Shown piece by piece: positions 22,901 to 35,995 of a stretch of DNA of 64,000 nt. The notes beneath the pieces are model-generated. The model was not told where the DNA came from. It was given only the letters and a program-made list of their open reading frames with translations, and searched no databases. Positions within the stretch are counted from its first letter, which is position 1. Each line of letters starts with the position of its first letter. The position numbers and the translations under genes are program-made. The stretch comes from Amborella trichopoda (lineage: Eukaryota; Streptophyta; Magnoliopsida; Amborellales; Amborellaceae): NCBI RefSeq assembly GCF_000471905.2, contig NW_006500346.1, forward strand, positions 3,793,697 to 3,857,696, written 5' to 3'.

Positions 22901-25900
22901 GATTAATAAGTAGTATGGGATAAAGTTTGGGAGGAAATAAGTCATCCAATTAGTAAGAGGTCAATGCTCATTGGGAGTTCCAGTAGGTAATACAACATGG
23001 AGGTTGAGTCCTACTAGGATTAAGGGAGTTCCATGAGGGTCTACCCAGATTTCTATTAGGATTAGGATAAAGTCAAAGGTCTATACATATGGGAGGATTA
23101 AGTGAGACCAAGGTAGATTAAGAGCTCATGAGAAGAAAGTTATTATGGGTTAGTGAGATAAAGAGCTCATAGGACCAAGAATTGAAAATTAGAGTGAGGG
23201 AAAGGCCACTGTGCCATTGAGAGAGAAGGGAGGGCCAATGTCCCTAGTTAGCGAGAGAAAATTTGTAGAGAGAGAAAGTTGTAGAGAGGGAGAGAGTGTG
23301 TAAACAGTGCACTGAGACTAAAGATTTCTCGAAACAAAAGTTCTCTTTACACCCGAATTTTGTTCGTTTGTGTGCATGTCACATCATATGTCCATCGACA
23401 AATAATGCTTCAATGCGTATTTTCAATGTTGATCAGAGCGCAGTTATTGAGATCAGAGATTCGCTGATTTCAAGGTGAGTTCTTGCTTCCTATCATATTA
23501 AAAAAAATTGTTTCAAGTTGTTATTTCTTCGAAGGAGTGGAGAAACTCTATTATGTCAACAACAAGTTCTATAGTTCCCTAAGTTCCCCTAGATAAGAAC
23601 TATGGAAATTGCAAAGTGTGGCTGAAAAGTATGTGATAGGGAAAGGTCCATGGGATGTAGTTGATGGGATGGGAAAGAATATAGACCAAGTGCCTCAGAT
23701 AGGCCTGTGGCATGGAAAAAACAAAATGAAAAGTCTCTACATGCAATCCAAATTTCGTGTGGACTAGATATGTTCTCGCATGTAAGGATTATAGAAACAA
23801 CCAGAGTAGCTTGGGATAGGCGAGTGGTGTGAGAAAAGCATTCTTAGAAGTAGAATTATGAGCGTGAAGACAAGGCAATGGCTCCATCAAAATGTTCACT
23901 CAAAAACTTAAAGAACTTTATGATCATTTACAGGGAATTGGCATAAAGGTGGATAACGACACCTAAGTTGCTATCATCTTGCGAAATTAAAGGACCTAGT
24001 TTGATGCCGTGAGGGTGTTTGTGCAAAAATCTGGGCCATTCATGGAAGAGGCTATAAGTCCTTTGCTTCATGAAGAAGCACTCCTTGAGAGAAGAAAATC
24101 GGAATCAAATATTGGTTCCATGAGAGTGGAAGATTGGAATGAGGCCTTGTTTACTAACTCTCATAGGAGGTCCGGTGGAAGAGGAAGATATTGTGGCTGA
24201 GGAAGGCCCCTGAATAATTAAGAATCTCGACGACAACACCACAATAATGAGCAAGGTGAGTCTCGTACAGCTCATGGATCTAAAAGAGGTTCCTGCTAGA
24301 CTTAAAGAAAAATCAGATTTTATGCGAAAGCTTGTTGGCATAATCAAGGAAATTATGTTGCCAAAGGAAAACATGATAAGGAAGAAGTCTGTGAGGAGAA
24401 AATTGAAGAAGCACTTTGAATGAAAGAGGCTGTAAAATCCTGTCAAAAGAAGACTGTGGAAAGTAAGTTGGTTGTTTATTTGCTATGAGCATGGATTTGC
24501 CATCAAATACGAAGAGTTCCTCCATTGATATTGCAGATTTAAGGCACAAGAGAATGGGACATTGCTATCTCCCTAGGCTAAAAGATATGTTAAGGAAGAA
24601 GCTAGTTACTGGGATGCCTATGATACAATTTGATGGGAATCATATTTGTGAAGCATATGCGTTTGCAAAGGGTACAAAGCATCCATTCATTCAATCGTCC
24701 ACCATTGCAAGACACCCATTGGGCCAAAGTCCAATTGAATTTCGCAGGCGCATGAAGTGCTATGTCACCTTTATTGATGATTATTGTAGTTACACATGGA
24801 TTTATTTTCAGCAAATAAATATGAAGTATTTGAGTACTTCAAAGAGGACAAAGTGCTTGTTGAGAATGAGTTTAATACAAGAATTCAGGACAAATAATGG
24901 TGGAGAATTTGTATTAGAGGGATTTCACGATTTCTTTTAAGAGAACGGGATGTTGGGGCACCTCAACAAAACGGGATTGTTGAAAGGAAAAATTGGCACA
25001 TTGTGGAAGCAGCTTGTGCTATGATGAAAGGAAATAACTTGCCAAAGGCATATTTGGCTGAGGCAATGCATGCTGCAATGCATTTGATTAATCATCTGTA
25101 AGAGATGGAATGAAGGTGTCATATCAGCTATTCTGTAAGAGGAAACTAGATATCACACATTTGCATGTTTTCAGGTGTATAGCCTATGTGTAGCGATAGC
25201 GCTATGATAAAGATCAGGATAAACTTGATGACAAGCTATACAATGTGTCTTCCCTCGCTTTTCATCATAAAGAAAAGCATATCGATGCATAGATCTGGTA
25301 ACCCATGGCTCTTATGACAGTAAATATGTGAAGTTCATTGAACATGCACAATGACATCAAGCTGTACATGAAGGTAAACGTCTTCAAAAAAAAAAAAAAA
25401 GACATCAAGTTGTACAAGAAGGCGAACAAGGAGAAGTGTCTTGACCCCCTAATGAAGGTCTAAAGTCCCCCTTGAAGCCAACTACTTCTGACCTTCAAAA
25501 GAGAATGAAATTACTCCCTCAAGTTCCTAGACTCAAGAATAGATCAAGAGATATCCAGAAAGGCACAAGTATCCAGTTAAATCTTGATGATTATTGTCCA
25601 CAATATGCACAATGCATATGGACCAAAGAGCTTTGAAGTAGTAGCAATAAATTTTTTCTTTTTTTTTGACAAGTTACATAGGAATGGAACTTGAGATGTT
25701 GGGCTATGAAAACCTAGCCTCTACTGTCTTAACCCTATCCTAAGTAGTAGCAAGAAATTCAAAGTGGCAACAAGCTATGATAGAAGAGATGGGTGCACTT
25801 TCCAAGACTCAAATATGGGATTTCGTTCCTCCTATAGAAGGCACAAAAACAATAAGTTACAGGTGGATTTACAAAATAAAATGTAAATACAGTGGTGAAA

Positions 25901-28900
25901 TTGGGCATTATAAGATGCGGTTGGTGGCTAAAAGGTTTTCTCAAAGAAGAAACATTTAGCCTCGTTTCAAATATATTAAGTATTCATGAGAAAGTCTTGA
26001 TCGAGAAAGTTGATCTAGAGTATACCCTACACAAGTTCCTAGTGTACTCACCAAAACATTAAAGCACTAAGGGATTAAAATCTTGAGGGGAGCACTATGA
26101 ATGTTGGACTTGGCAATGAAGGGGGGTGCTAGAAGTAACCTATTAGATTAGTAAGTAGTATGGGATAAGGTTTGGGAGTAAACGAGTCATCCAATTAGTA
26201 AGAGATCTTTGTCATTTGGAGTTCTAGTAGGTGTGCAACATGGAGGTTGAGTCCCATTAGGGTTAGGGAACATCCATGAGGGTCTACCTGATTTCTACTG
26301 GGACTAGGATAGAGTCAAAGGTCTATACTTTTGAGAGGATGTGGTGAGACATGAGGTAGATTTAGAGCCCATGATTAGAAAGCTATAATGGGTTAGTGAG
26401 AGAAAGATGCCATAGAGCACAAGCATTGAGAGTTAGAGTGAGAGAAACACCACCATGCCATTGAGAGAGAAAGGAGGGCCACCGTGCCTAATTAGAGAGA
26501 GAAAATTTGTAGGTAGAAACAAGTTGTAGAGAGAAACTGTTTGAACAGCCCACTGAGGCCAAAAATTTCTCCAAATGAAAGTTCTCTTTACACGTGAATT
26601 TGTTTGTCTCTCTGCATGACATCATTTTTGCCCATCAACAAATAAAGCTTCCTCACGTATTTTCAACACAATCAATAGAAAGAAAGCATTTGGGGTCCTC
26701 GCTTGCTCTCTCTTCTAGAAAATCTGTTGATAAGGGGAAAACTTGGAATGTTTACATTGATCTGGCCATTGATGGGTGATTATGTTCGAAATTTGATAGT
26801 TGGAGGTGGCTGTAGTGATATTAGATAAGAGCAAAATGTGGGGGTTGAGCAATGGTACCAAGGAAGTCTTCGAGTTTTGGGTTCTCTCTCTACTTTTTGG
26901 CGGTGAATTCAGTGCTAGAGATGTGGGAAGATGATTGAAGGCTGGGAGCATCATAGATTCTCCATGTGCCTCTGTCTCAAGTCTTGACAAACAGAACTAA
27001 ATTTCAAGCATTGAAGGAAGGGCCAAAGGTTGTTAGTATTTAGTATTTGGGGTTCATTTGGTTTGGGCCAAGTTGGCAGGTATACGGTAGTTGCCAAACA
27101 ACAAAGTTTATTTATATACAATATGCTAATTCTAGATAAAGTAACTAACTCGTGATAGCATCAGCTGGTATTTAAACAGGCTTTGAATGTATGACTCAAA
27201 AGGGATCTAGTGGGATTCCCAACATTCTGACTTTAATGCGAAAATTTCAAAGCTACAAAATGGAAAAGAATTGAATCAATTGATACACCAGCTATTAGTG
27301 AATTATGTGCACAAATATGCAAGCACGCGTGTGAATTTCAAGGTTTAAATTTTACTGAGGCATCATAGTGTATCATCAACGAACTGAAGTGTGGATGTAA
27401 CATAAGGGGTGCCAGCCAAATACATCATTGCACTAAATACCGTCAAATGATTTTTATAGCCATGTAAATGAAGCGTAAAAAGGGATTGCGAAGAAAAGAT
27501 GCCTACCAGGGTTGTACAATGGGTTGGTTCGGCCATAGCCAAACTGGGCTAGACCCAAAGAATGGACTAAGCAAGTTGTGTTCAATCCTGGGTCCTGGAC
27601 CCAGTGGGTTATCCTGTTGGGTCTCCAGGGTGACCGACCTGCTGAGTCCTAATAGAGAGGCAATGCAATCTAATTAGTTTAACCTGTTGTATGCTCTAAA
27701 TTGCCATAGAGAGGCAATGCAATCTAATTTTTCAAGAATAATGGAGGGGACATGACGTATTATGAGATATGCAAAGGTTGCAAGGCTAGTAGGGCATGCA
27801 CTAATGATTGTTACCCACGCGTGGCTCTGATTGTGGTTTAGTAATCAGTGTCTTGAAGACCCATTCAAGTTTCTCTCACAAGAACTCTCTTTCTATCTTT
27901 CTTTTTTCTCTCTTAGTGTCTGTTTCTCTCTTTCATTTGCTCTCTCTCGATAGATCATCCATAGTTTATATTCCGTTTGAGAGGACTTGGTTTGATTTTG
28001 GGCAGAGATAGTGTGACAGCGCTTGTTGAGGGAGGTATAGAGAGAGAAAAAACAGAAAGGTGGGAGAGGGAAATCTCACAGTTGGACAAGGTTGGGATTT
28101 ATAAAGTATAAGAAGGCAATTTTAGTACTATATCCTTTCAAAAAGAACGAGAAAAAAGAAAAGAAAGGGAAGAAAAGGAAGGGGGGGGGGGGAGGAGTGG
28201 AGGGCAGGGTGGGATAACCATCCTTTTTCTTGAAATTAAAGGGTGCTCATGGGGATTTTCATAGATCCTAGACCATAAGTTATAGAGAAAAGGGATAGGT
28301 CTTTTTGCCAAAAATCAGTTCTTATCTCTGAATATATAAAGCACAATACATATATCTTTAAGAAAATAATTTGAGTCTTCTAGAATCCTAATCAGTATAA
28401 AATCTTAACCCCATGCATCTTGCTAAACATTAGCCATGACAAAAGTACCCCTAAAATCTCTAAAACAACAAAAGACACAAACACCCCTCAAAAAGAAAAA
28501 AAGAAAAACCTAAATTCCTTCAGCACAGTAGAGACAGAGAGATCCTTCAGACATCAAGAGGATCTGGGTTTGGGTCCACCATCCACCAATGGGACTAGCC
28601 GACTTGTTTATAGCTATAATGCAAACCAATAACCAAAGAAGAGAGACGAGAAATACTTGCTTCTATCCACTTCCATCCATCACCAATCACATAACATGCA
28701 TGTATGCTACGTCGTATCATTATAAGGTAAGCATGGGTCAGTTTTAATCCTAGATGAGATCAGGTCTGGGGGCTGTTCACATTATTATCTTGAGTTTGTC
28801 TTCAAAGTTTGAAAGCATATCTGGATTTTTAGATGCTTGAATTAATAGGCGCATGCAAACACATATATCAGTGTTTACAAACTTGGGACTCTGGCTGAAA

Positions 28901-29179
28901 CTCGAAAAAGCTAAAGCCTGCGCTAGCAGGTCCAACTCAACCGAGTCTCAACAAGACTTGACCCAGTCTGTCTCTCTATAATTGTTATCTCAAATAAACC
29001 CTCAGTTCTGTGGGCTCCATGGGAAGCCCATAGAACGCCTCTAAGTTAAAAGAAAAGGATGTTTAACCCCCCTTCATAGCTTTTTTATTGTCCAAATTGT
29101 AATATTTATCTTTGTTTTTTTAATGACCGCATCATCCAAATGAAATTTGAAATGCCACATTTAAACTACTTGTGAGGTT

Positions 29180-29246
<67 letters not shown>

Positions 29247-32170
29247 TAGGTAGGTAGGTAGGTAGGGTAGGTAGGTAGGGTAGGGTACGGGTAGGAGGTA
29301 CGGGTAGGGGTAGGGTAGGTAGGTAGGTAGGTAGGTAGGTAGTAGTAGTAGTAGTAGNNNNNNNNNNNNNNNNNNNNNNNNNNNNNNNNNNNNNNNNNNN
29401 NNNNNNNNNNNNNNNNNNNNNNNNNNNNNNNNNNNNNNNNNNNNNNNNNNNNNNNNNNNNNNNNNNNNNNNNNNNNNNNNNNNNNNNNNNNNNNNNNNNN
29501 NNNNNNNNNNNNNNNNNNGAGAGAGAGAGAGATGGGGGTTCTGTGGAGGTTAAGGGGGAGTGGGAAGAAGGGGTCCACGGGAGAAGGAGAGGAGGGGCTG
29601 GGGATAGGGGTGAATTCTAGAATTTGGATGATGGGGTCGTTAAAAAAAAAGAAATAGGGTAAGTATTATAATTTCAACAATAAAAATATTGAGGAGGGGA
29701 TTAAACATCTTTTTCTTTCAACTTGAAGGGGGTCCACCTGAGGGTTAATTGGGATAATAACTATAGGAAGGGGGGTATATGTTTCTTTCCCTATAAAATA
29801 ACATAGAACCGCAGGAATTGTGAGACTTAGCTGGTTCCTAAGGTTTCTTTACTGGACTGGGAACCCTGCAAGGTCCAAGTAACTTGGGTGAGTCAGAGTT
29901 GGACTTACCGAGTTTCAAAACATTAAAACATTACATATACTTGTGCATGTGTAAAATTTATTTATTGTTTCTTGTTTCTATATGTTAATTTATGATGATG
30001 CAATCACTTACAATAAAATAAGTTCTTTACTTTACCATTACAAATGCTTATGTATGTATACTTGATTTTATTAGGTACACTTCACAAGTTAATTGCACAT
30101 GCATTGTCATGCTAAAATATACAAGAAGCTATTGACGTGGTAAAACATATGGCAATATGATAAGCCCCAAAGAACTGGAAAATTTGCATCAGGTAAAATA
30201 GCATAAGAAAAAGGTACTTTGATAACCATGAAATGCAAATGCCTTTTAATGGGTAACTAAAATCTGCAGTCATCCAAAGGGAGTTCTACATGGGTTATGA
30301 GGACCTACATGGGTAACCGTCTAATACAGGTTTGGCCAATTGTCCCTGGCCCCTAATCCACATTTTTGATGAAATTTCTTATGTGAGTAGGGGGCTCACG
30401 GTCACTTGGAGACACATATATCGCGAGAGTAACTCCGAAGCTGACTCTCTTGGCAAGGTGGGGGCTTCAAATGCGAACAACTGAGCATTTTTTGCAGTCT
30501 CAGTCTAATCTCTTTCCTGGGGTTCCCGTCCCCCGTCCTCATCTCTTTCTAGTTCCATTGCCCTCCTCCACGGTATATTTTTGTATAGAGCTCCCGGTTG
30601 TGGGTTGTTGTACATAACCCCTGGTTTTTCCCGGGTGGTCCAATTTTCTTCTTTTACTTCCTCCAATCAATACAAAAGTTAACCTTTTCAAAAAAAAAGA
30701 AAAACATTTGCTTACATAAAAAATAAAGAAAGAACTAAGTTTAAACTTGTGTCTTAGGAAAGATTTTGAAGAGTATGAGCCATTCTAATTTTGTCTTTTG
30801 TATCATGTGCCAGATAATAATTGGATCAAGATATAGAAGATGTCATATGCATACATGTATATCCATGTGCACACATATATGCGCAGGCTTAGTAACTCTT
30901 ATGTTTCTTTGTAAATATTTAATTGGCAATGCATTCGTTGTTTCTGAATTTTCTTGTACTTGATTTTGTGCAGAACTTTTTGGCACTGTGTGCCAGTGGT
31001 TATTATGATGGAACCATATTTCATCGAAATATCAAAGGTTTTATGATCCAAGGGGGGGATCCCACAGGAACAGGGAAGGGAGGGACTAGCATATGGGGGG
31101 GGAAGTTCAACGATGAAATAAGAGATCCACTCAAGGTAGCACTCCCTACTAATTTCTCAAATTCGTATCGTCTAAGGTTGTTTTGATGTCTAAAGTTCTG
31201 GCTGTCGAAGACAAGAACTATTCCGCCTTGTCTCTTGATGTTCTTATGATAAGTTAATTTTCATGTATATCTGGAAAAAGAAAATGTTTTTTTTCTTACT
31301 CCATTTTCTTTTTGGTTGGTTCTTCACTTTCCAAATTCCCCGTCACAACTTCCACTTAAACTAGTTGTACTCAGGGTAAACTTTATTACTCTTTTAATTC
31401 ACCCTTCACTGGCTAGTACTGGTATTGTTATCGAAATTATGCCAGACGGCACTCATTGATTTGCTTTTCTGTCTTGATACTCTCTCTTTTATATCTCTTT
31501 TCTAAAGAAACAGTAGCTTGTAATAAAAATGCTTTGATTTGCTATTAATTTAAGGCATTTGCAGCACAATGCAAGAGGCGTACTTTCTATGGCCAATAGT
31601 GGACCCAATACAAATGGAAGCCAGTTCTTTATCGCTTATGCAAAACAGCCTCATCTAAATGGCTTATACACTGTGTTTGGACGAGTAATTCATGGTTTTG
31701 AAGTACTTGATCTCATGGAAAAGGTATTTAATTTATATTGCATTATAGCTTCTGTCTTGTACTTGGTGAACCGGAGTTAGGATTGGAACTGTTATTGCAA
31801 TGTTGGAGATGAGGAGAAGAAGCACCACACACACACAATACATGCCAAACAATAAAAAGAAGAAAAAAAGGGGGAACAGTAGATCGTACTGTATGATCAA
31901 AGAAAAAAAAAAAGAAGAAACTCAGCCACCTTTTGCTGCATATTTTGTTAGGGGGATGTGGAAGTTCTATGGATTTTTATCCCATATTTGTCAAAAGCTT
32001 TTGGTTCTAGGTGATTTGCAAGGAGCTCATCTATGTTTTGCCGTTTGTTTTTGGCATCTGTTTCTACTTTTGTTGTGTCTGCTTAGACTCCGACAGGACA
32101 TGGGGATCGTCCACTTGCAGAGATCAGGATAAATCGAGTGACCATCCATGCAAATCCTCTTGCTGGATAA
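19871..32170 (+). CDS. CYP18-1: Peptidyl-prolyl cis-trans isomerase, CYP18-1 / PPIL3 type
   Basis: A cyclophilin that turns peptidyl-proline bonds; PPIL3 relatives are found with spliceosomes. Coding exons: 20141-20215 ([20 protein letters not shown]), 30974-31135, 31565-31723 and 32087-32170 (ending [11 protein letters not shown]). All have GT-AG borders and join in phase 0. With an initial Met the product is 160 residues, the length I recall for plant CYP18-1. The Met must come from an upstream exon, because an acceptor (TTTTTACGCAG) directly precedes the TCG of codon 2. The best candidate is ATG at 19871-19873, directly followed by GT and 80 bp after a TATA box. Catalytic-type residues are present: [13 protein letters not shown] (the R, F and Q positions) and NGSQFFI. 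The CypA tryptophan position is His ([12 protein letters not shown]), as in PPIL3. The second intron is about 10.8 kb and holds a Copia fossil, microsatellites and a gap. Identity is near certain; the first exon is inferred. Confidence 0.88.
19880..20130 (+). repeat. CT/TCTCTG microsatellite and 86-bp tandem duplication
   Basis: A (CT)n run at 19880-19912 is followed by TCTCTG repeats (about 19936-19980). Then a unit with ATTTCATTATGTTCGA and TTTTAAAGGATTCTTTACAT appears twice at a spacing of 86 bp (about 19981-20130). If the gene model is right this lies in the first intron, between the start codon and codon 2. Confidence 0.75.
20719..21228. repeat. MITE family A, copy 2, with internal 66-bp triplication
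   Basis: The ends pair: left ATAAGGTTGAACCTTATAG, right (minus strand) GAGGTTTGTATAAGGTACC. The interior shares TTTTCAAGATTTTC, the AGAT(C)TRCTYGATCTG segment and AAATTTTATA with the copies near 38883 and 53940. Inside it a 66-bp unit (TCTTTAAAATAGTACATCTT) is present three times in tandem from 20863 to about 21055. It lies in the long cyclophilin intron. Confidence 0.65.
21229..22857. other. Intron sequence without recognised features
   Basis: Part of the long cyclophilin intron upstream of the Copia element. Short open stretches exist but none resembles a known protein or has credible splice context. Confidence 0.45.
22858..26668 (+). mobile_element. Old Copia LTR retrotransposon
   Basis: Two direct repeats of about 570 bp (22858-23428 and 26102-26668) start TGTT and share many blocks (AACATGGAGGTTGAGTC, CATGAGGGTCTACC, AAGTTCTCTTTACAC). 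A degenerate tRNA-Met primer site follows the first. Between them, in order, are remnants of Copia gag (near 23610-23830), pre-integrase and integrase ([28 protein letters not shown]; about 24530-25100) and the start of RT ([27 protein letters not shown]; about 25755-25955). Gene order integrase before RT marks Copia. The LTRs differ visibly all along, so it is old. It is incomplete, with many breaks. It lies in the second cyclophilin intron in the same orientation as the gene. Confidence 0.8.
26669..28860. other. Intron sequence with low-complexity tracts
   Basis: No exon is recognised. It contains CT-rich and AG-rich runs (27870-27950, 28035-28200), a poly-G run near 28180, and a stretch rich in GGGTCC/GACCCA motifs (27540-27640) that looks repeat-derived. 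Confidence 0.45.
29179..29357 (+). repeat. (GA)n and (GGTA)n microsatellite
   Basis: An uninterrupted GA run to about 29242 is followed by GGTA/GGGTA units and a short AGT run, ending at the gap. Confidence 0.95.
29358..29518. other. Assembly gap inside a microsatellite
   Basis: 161 N bases with GGTA and AGT repeats on the left and GA repeats on the right. The gap most likely reflects a simple repeat the assembly could not resolve. Confidence 0.95.
30330..30700 (+). repeat. Possible retroposon 3' end
   Basis: A stretch unlike its AT-rich surroundings, GC-richer and ending in ATCAATACAAAAGTTAACC and an A-rich tail near 30690. This pattern fits the 3' end of a LINE or processed copy. The family is not recognised. 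Confidence 0.3.
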
Positions 32171-34324
32171 CTTACTTGGTAAATGAACTTTTTATCCCTT
32201 GTATTTCTCAGTTTTCACGTGCTGTTTTCAATCTATCCCTTATATTTCTCAGTTTCCACATGCTATTATCAAGGAGGACTAAAGTATTAGAACACTTTTA
32301 GCAGCTACTTAATTGTACAGTTGTGGGGCATGATGTGAAATAGCTGGCAGATTTGGGCACGATTGAATTTCTTGATTACCATTGGTTCTTCCAAACAGTG
32401 TTGAAAAACTTGGCAAGTCTGACTAGGAGTCGCTTGTGTTATTCCGACACAGCAGGCTGCCAAATCTAGAATGAAACACATGGGAACTGGCCAAGTTCCC
32501 AATGTTTTGTTTTATTTTATACTTTTTTTTAGACTTAGCTGAGTCCTTGGCAGACTCACCCAAGTCTGTCATACCTGACTCAGGCTCGGGTCCCTAGTGA
32601 GTACTGACCCTGGTTATTTTTTTCTTAACATTGATACTGAAGCATAAGAGGATTTTAGTTTTGGATAATAAAGTGCCTAGCCCTTCAATAAGCAAATCTC
32701 GGTGATAGGTTTTGGAGCCTCATATATTTTTCCTTTCGTGGATTTTACAAAGTTAACTTTTCCTCATGTATGTTTGGGGTATTTCTTCTCTAAAAGCCTA
32801 TCGTTGTTTATGTTGTTGGTAGGTGAACTCATGTGTTCAATTGCATTATCGTCCTTTAGAGCTGTCTTCCATGAAAACCAAAGGTCTTATACACTTTGTA
32901 AAACAAGCTTGGGAGCATATTGAAGCTTGTCTAAAGGGGCATCTCATCATTCCCGGTGAATTTGTACTTATAGACTTTTTTCTTTTTGTAGTTTTCAATG
33001 ACATTTGACTTGCCTTTTGCTTCTTGATAATTAGGTTATGACTGATGAAAGATGAAATTGTTCATGTACATAGTGCATTAGAAATGAAAAAGAAAGGAAA
33101 TATTGAGAGCCTTCTGGTGATGAATTCTTTCCTTGCAGTTGATTGATTTAAATGGTAATTGAGTGAAGTTTTTATATTCATTATTTGTGCCCAATTGTGA
33201 ATACGTTAGGAAGTGCCAAAGTCTTTGCACCAATCGATGGCTGCGGTGCTGTTTGAATACATATTGTAAGGTTATGATTTGAATGTCTTAATTAACTCAT
33301 GCACAAAACTCTTTTGAGTGTGTGCTCTACACTACATAATTATCTTTAATTTGAAACTGAAACTCGGTTTTTGTTCCCATATCAATGATGGAACGGAGCA
33401 CATATACTATGCACCCTCGGGAGCATGGTTTACTTCTACTTCCTGGGTTAGAAGACTTACTTGGGAGGATTTTTTTAATCTGAAATTTTTGAAACCACCT
33501 AAGAATCATTAGACGATTATTTACAAAAAAGAGAATTTGAAATTTGAGTTTTTTTGACACTTAGATTTAACCATCTAAAAAATGGATAGCGATTCAAGTG
33601 ATAGAGGGTGTCTAAAAAATTTGGGGTTCTAAAATTAATTCCAAAGTGGGTTTGACTTGAGGGAGTGAATGGACAATGTATTCCCACGAGACTATAATAT
33701 CTTTTGGTAGTAGAAGTTATCTTCCTATCTCACCCCCACCTTATGTTTTGCAAGGTCCACCTTATGTTTTGCAAGGTCAGCATCTTATATTTTTGTTGTT
33801 GTATATTTACTTGTAAATATGGTCTAAGAAGGGTAAGGACTTTAAACTTTTCTTTAACCCATCCTATACCCAGGTAAAGGAGTTGGGTTGTGTTAGGTAG
33901 GAAGCCAACGTAAAATTTTGCCAAAATTTATCATGAATCCCCTCTCCATTTCATGTGCAAACTAAAGAAAACCTTAATATTAAAAATAATAAGTTTTTTG
34001 GTGATACCAGTCTAGTCAAATTGCTTGCGATGCATGGGGGTTCAATTCCACAATCACTCCTTTTGGGTTATTAGCTACATTATCTAGACTTGAGTTATTC
34101 ATCAACACGAAATCCAGTCCTCTTCTAAGAACATTAAAAACATAATATAGGAAATAGGGATTGAATAAGACTATTTACTTTGAGTATAAGGATCTCACAA
34201 TTGATCTTAGCCATTAGATGTGAAATCCTACATACTAAAGTGTGTCACAACATTTAAGAAATTTTATTTGAGATTTTGTGCCCAATCAATGATATATCCA
34301 TTTGATTTCTCATCTAATGGAGAA

Positions 34325-34780
34325 TGGCCTAGGGCCTTGGCGGCAGTATTGTCGAGCTGTATGGTGAGGTCTTTGACTCCATTATCACCAAAGGGTAGGG
34401 GTTCAAATCCCCATTGACATACCACTTTTTTTAGAATGGTCTGGGGCTTTGGTGGTAGTATTGCTAAGCCCCATGGTGAGATCTCTGATTCCATTCTCAC
34501 TAAAAAGTAGGGGCCAAGATCCCCGTTGACTTACCTTTTGAGACCTGTATAGGCCACTAACTGTAATATTTTGAGAGTGATATGGGGCCTTGGCGGTAGT
34601 ATTGCCATGCCTTATGGTGAGATCTTTGACTCCATTCTCACCAGAGTGTAGGGGCCCAAATGCCTATTAATCTCACCAAAGGATAGGGGCCCAAATGCCC
34701 ACTAATCTCACCAAAGGATAGGGGCCTAAATCCCCATTGATATACCACTTCTTTTTCTTTTTTTTGGGAAAGAGGCTGGG
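34325..34780 (+). repeat. Tandem array of a tRNA-derived SINE-like unit
   Basis: Units begin around GGGCCTTGGCGGTAGTATTG, continue with ATGGTGAGATCTTTGACTCC and TTCTCACC, and end with AGGGGTTCAAATCCCC, which matches a pol III B box (GGTTCRANNCC) and folds like a tRNA T arm. About three units are visible (from about 34330, 34440 and 34585), the last with further duplication of its 3' part. No intact cloverleaf is seen, so this is a SINE or tRNA-related repeat rather than a tRNA gene. Confidence 0.5.
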
Positions 34781-35484
34781 GATGTGGTGGTAGTATCCTA
34801 CACCCTAATCAACATGTTGTGGTTTCCATTTCCACCATTAACACTACCCCATTAATACTTTCAAAAAGCTAACTCCTAATCGTGTCTTTCCCATTGAATT
34901 ACCAAAAAAAAAAACCACAAAAAATAGAAGGTGCTCAAATGAATCAACTCAACACAGTGGTTACTTATAAATACGCCGTCTAAAATTCCTATGTTATGGA
35001 TTTAGAAGTTTTAACAAAATGGGGTGTTTTGAAGATGTAGCTCACTTAATACATAAGTGAAATAATGTAAATATGCTTACGTGCTTCATATTTTAAACTC
35101 AAAACAAGTTTTCAGTTTAATATCTTATACTTACTTTAGAACTTAGAACAAGCATGTGTATTTTTGTTATTTGGCTCAACTTAAGTAACTTAAGCTAGAT
35201 GATGAAACTGCCATTCCAAACCAAAAATATATACTCTTTCATTAAAGTCTCTTCTCATGAGTTTGAAATCGTGAATAAGCAGGGTCATATTGATAATTTG
35301 ATCTCATGAGTTTGAAATCGTGAATAAGCACAGTGTTATTGATTATTTAATCCCCTTGTGTGAGAGGCCAATAATTTCATTAATGGAACTTTAGCTATTT
35401 CGTATATTTTTTTTGAGGTTCGAACTTTAGCTATTTTGCAGGGGTAGGGATTGTGCTGAAGTCGTATTCTTTTATAAATTTATA

Positions 35485-35995
35485 TGAAAAAGGAAAAATA
35501 TTTCTTTGTCTTTCATTTTTAAGTTTCATTTTTTGATAAACCCAAGATTTCAAAAGATATCTAACCCCTGACAACTTTAAACCTAAACAAAAGTGAGAAA
35601 GACATGCCCTTTTTAAACCCCATAATTTCTCTCTCTTCACTTATATACCCCAAATTTATCGTTTTCTTTCTCTTCCTGCATCTCTCACTCTCTCTCTCCT
35701 CCTGTATTTTTCCAAATACGTCTCTCTCCTCCTATATTTTTCCAAACATATCTCTCTCTCCTCTCGGTATCCTCTCACCTCCATGAAGCTTTTATCTCTC
35801 TCTAGAAGTTCGGGGGATGACTTTTAGAAAAAACATGTCTTTTAATATTTGTTTGGCCTAAAAAAAACAATTTTAAATTAGCTCAGGGGATTAGAAGAAA
35901 TAAAATCTACAAATTTTATGCCCCAAGATATCTTTTAAAACATTGGGTCTATTGTAAAATGAAACTTAAAAATAGACGGTATGGAGATATTTTCC
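35485..35995. repeat. MITE with long imperfect terminal inverted repeats
   Basis: The left arm contains TTTTTAAGTTTCATTTT, AAACCCAAGATTTCAAAAG and ATATCT. The right arm read on the minus strand has TTTTTAAGTTTCATTTT, AGACCCAATGTTTTAAAAG and ATATCT. The arms are about 90-110 bp. The interior is CT-rich with two copies of a unit of about 34 bp (CTCTCTCCTCCTRTATTTTT). No coding region is present. Confidence 0.65.

Larger units (their letters stand above)
28868..29935. repeat. Probable hAT-like MITE containing a microsatellite and gap
   Basis: The left end CAGTGTTTACAAACTTGGG and the right end read on the minus strand, AATGTTTTGAAACTCGG, pair imperfectly, and both are followed by ACTC/GAGT-rich sequence. 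Similar ends occur at 57428-57900 and, in part, near 32400-32615. CAGTGTT-type termini suggest hAT. The interior holds the GA/TAGG microsatellites and the N run, so its true length is unknown. Confidence 0.4.

Noticed and set aside
29179-29357. CRISPR-like or satellite array
   Set aside because: Units are 2-5 bp simple repeats with no spacers.
29132-29578. Open frame across the N run encoding poly-Ser/Leu and Tyr-Leu-Pro-Thr repeats
   Set aside because: It is a translation of microsatellites and unknown bases, not a gene.
34400-34418. tRNA gene
   Set aside because: A T-arm-like B box is present, but no full cloverleaf or acceptor stem can be paired around it, and it repeats in tandem.
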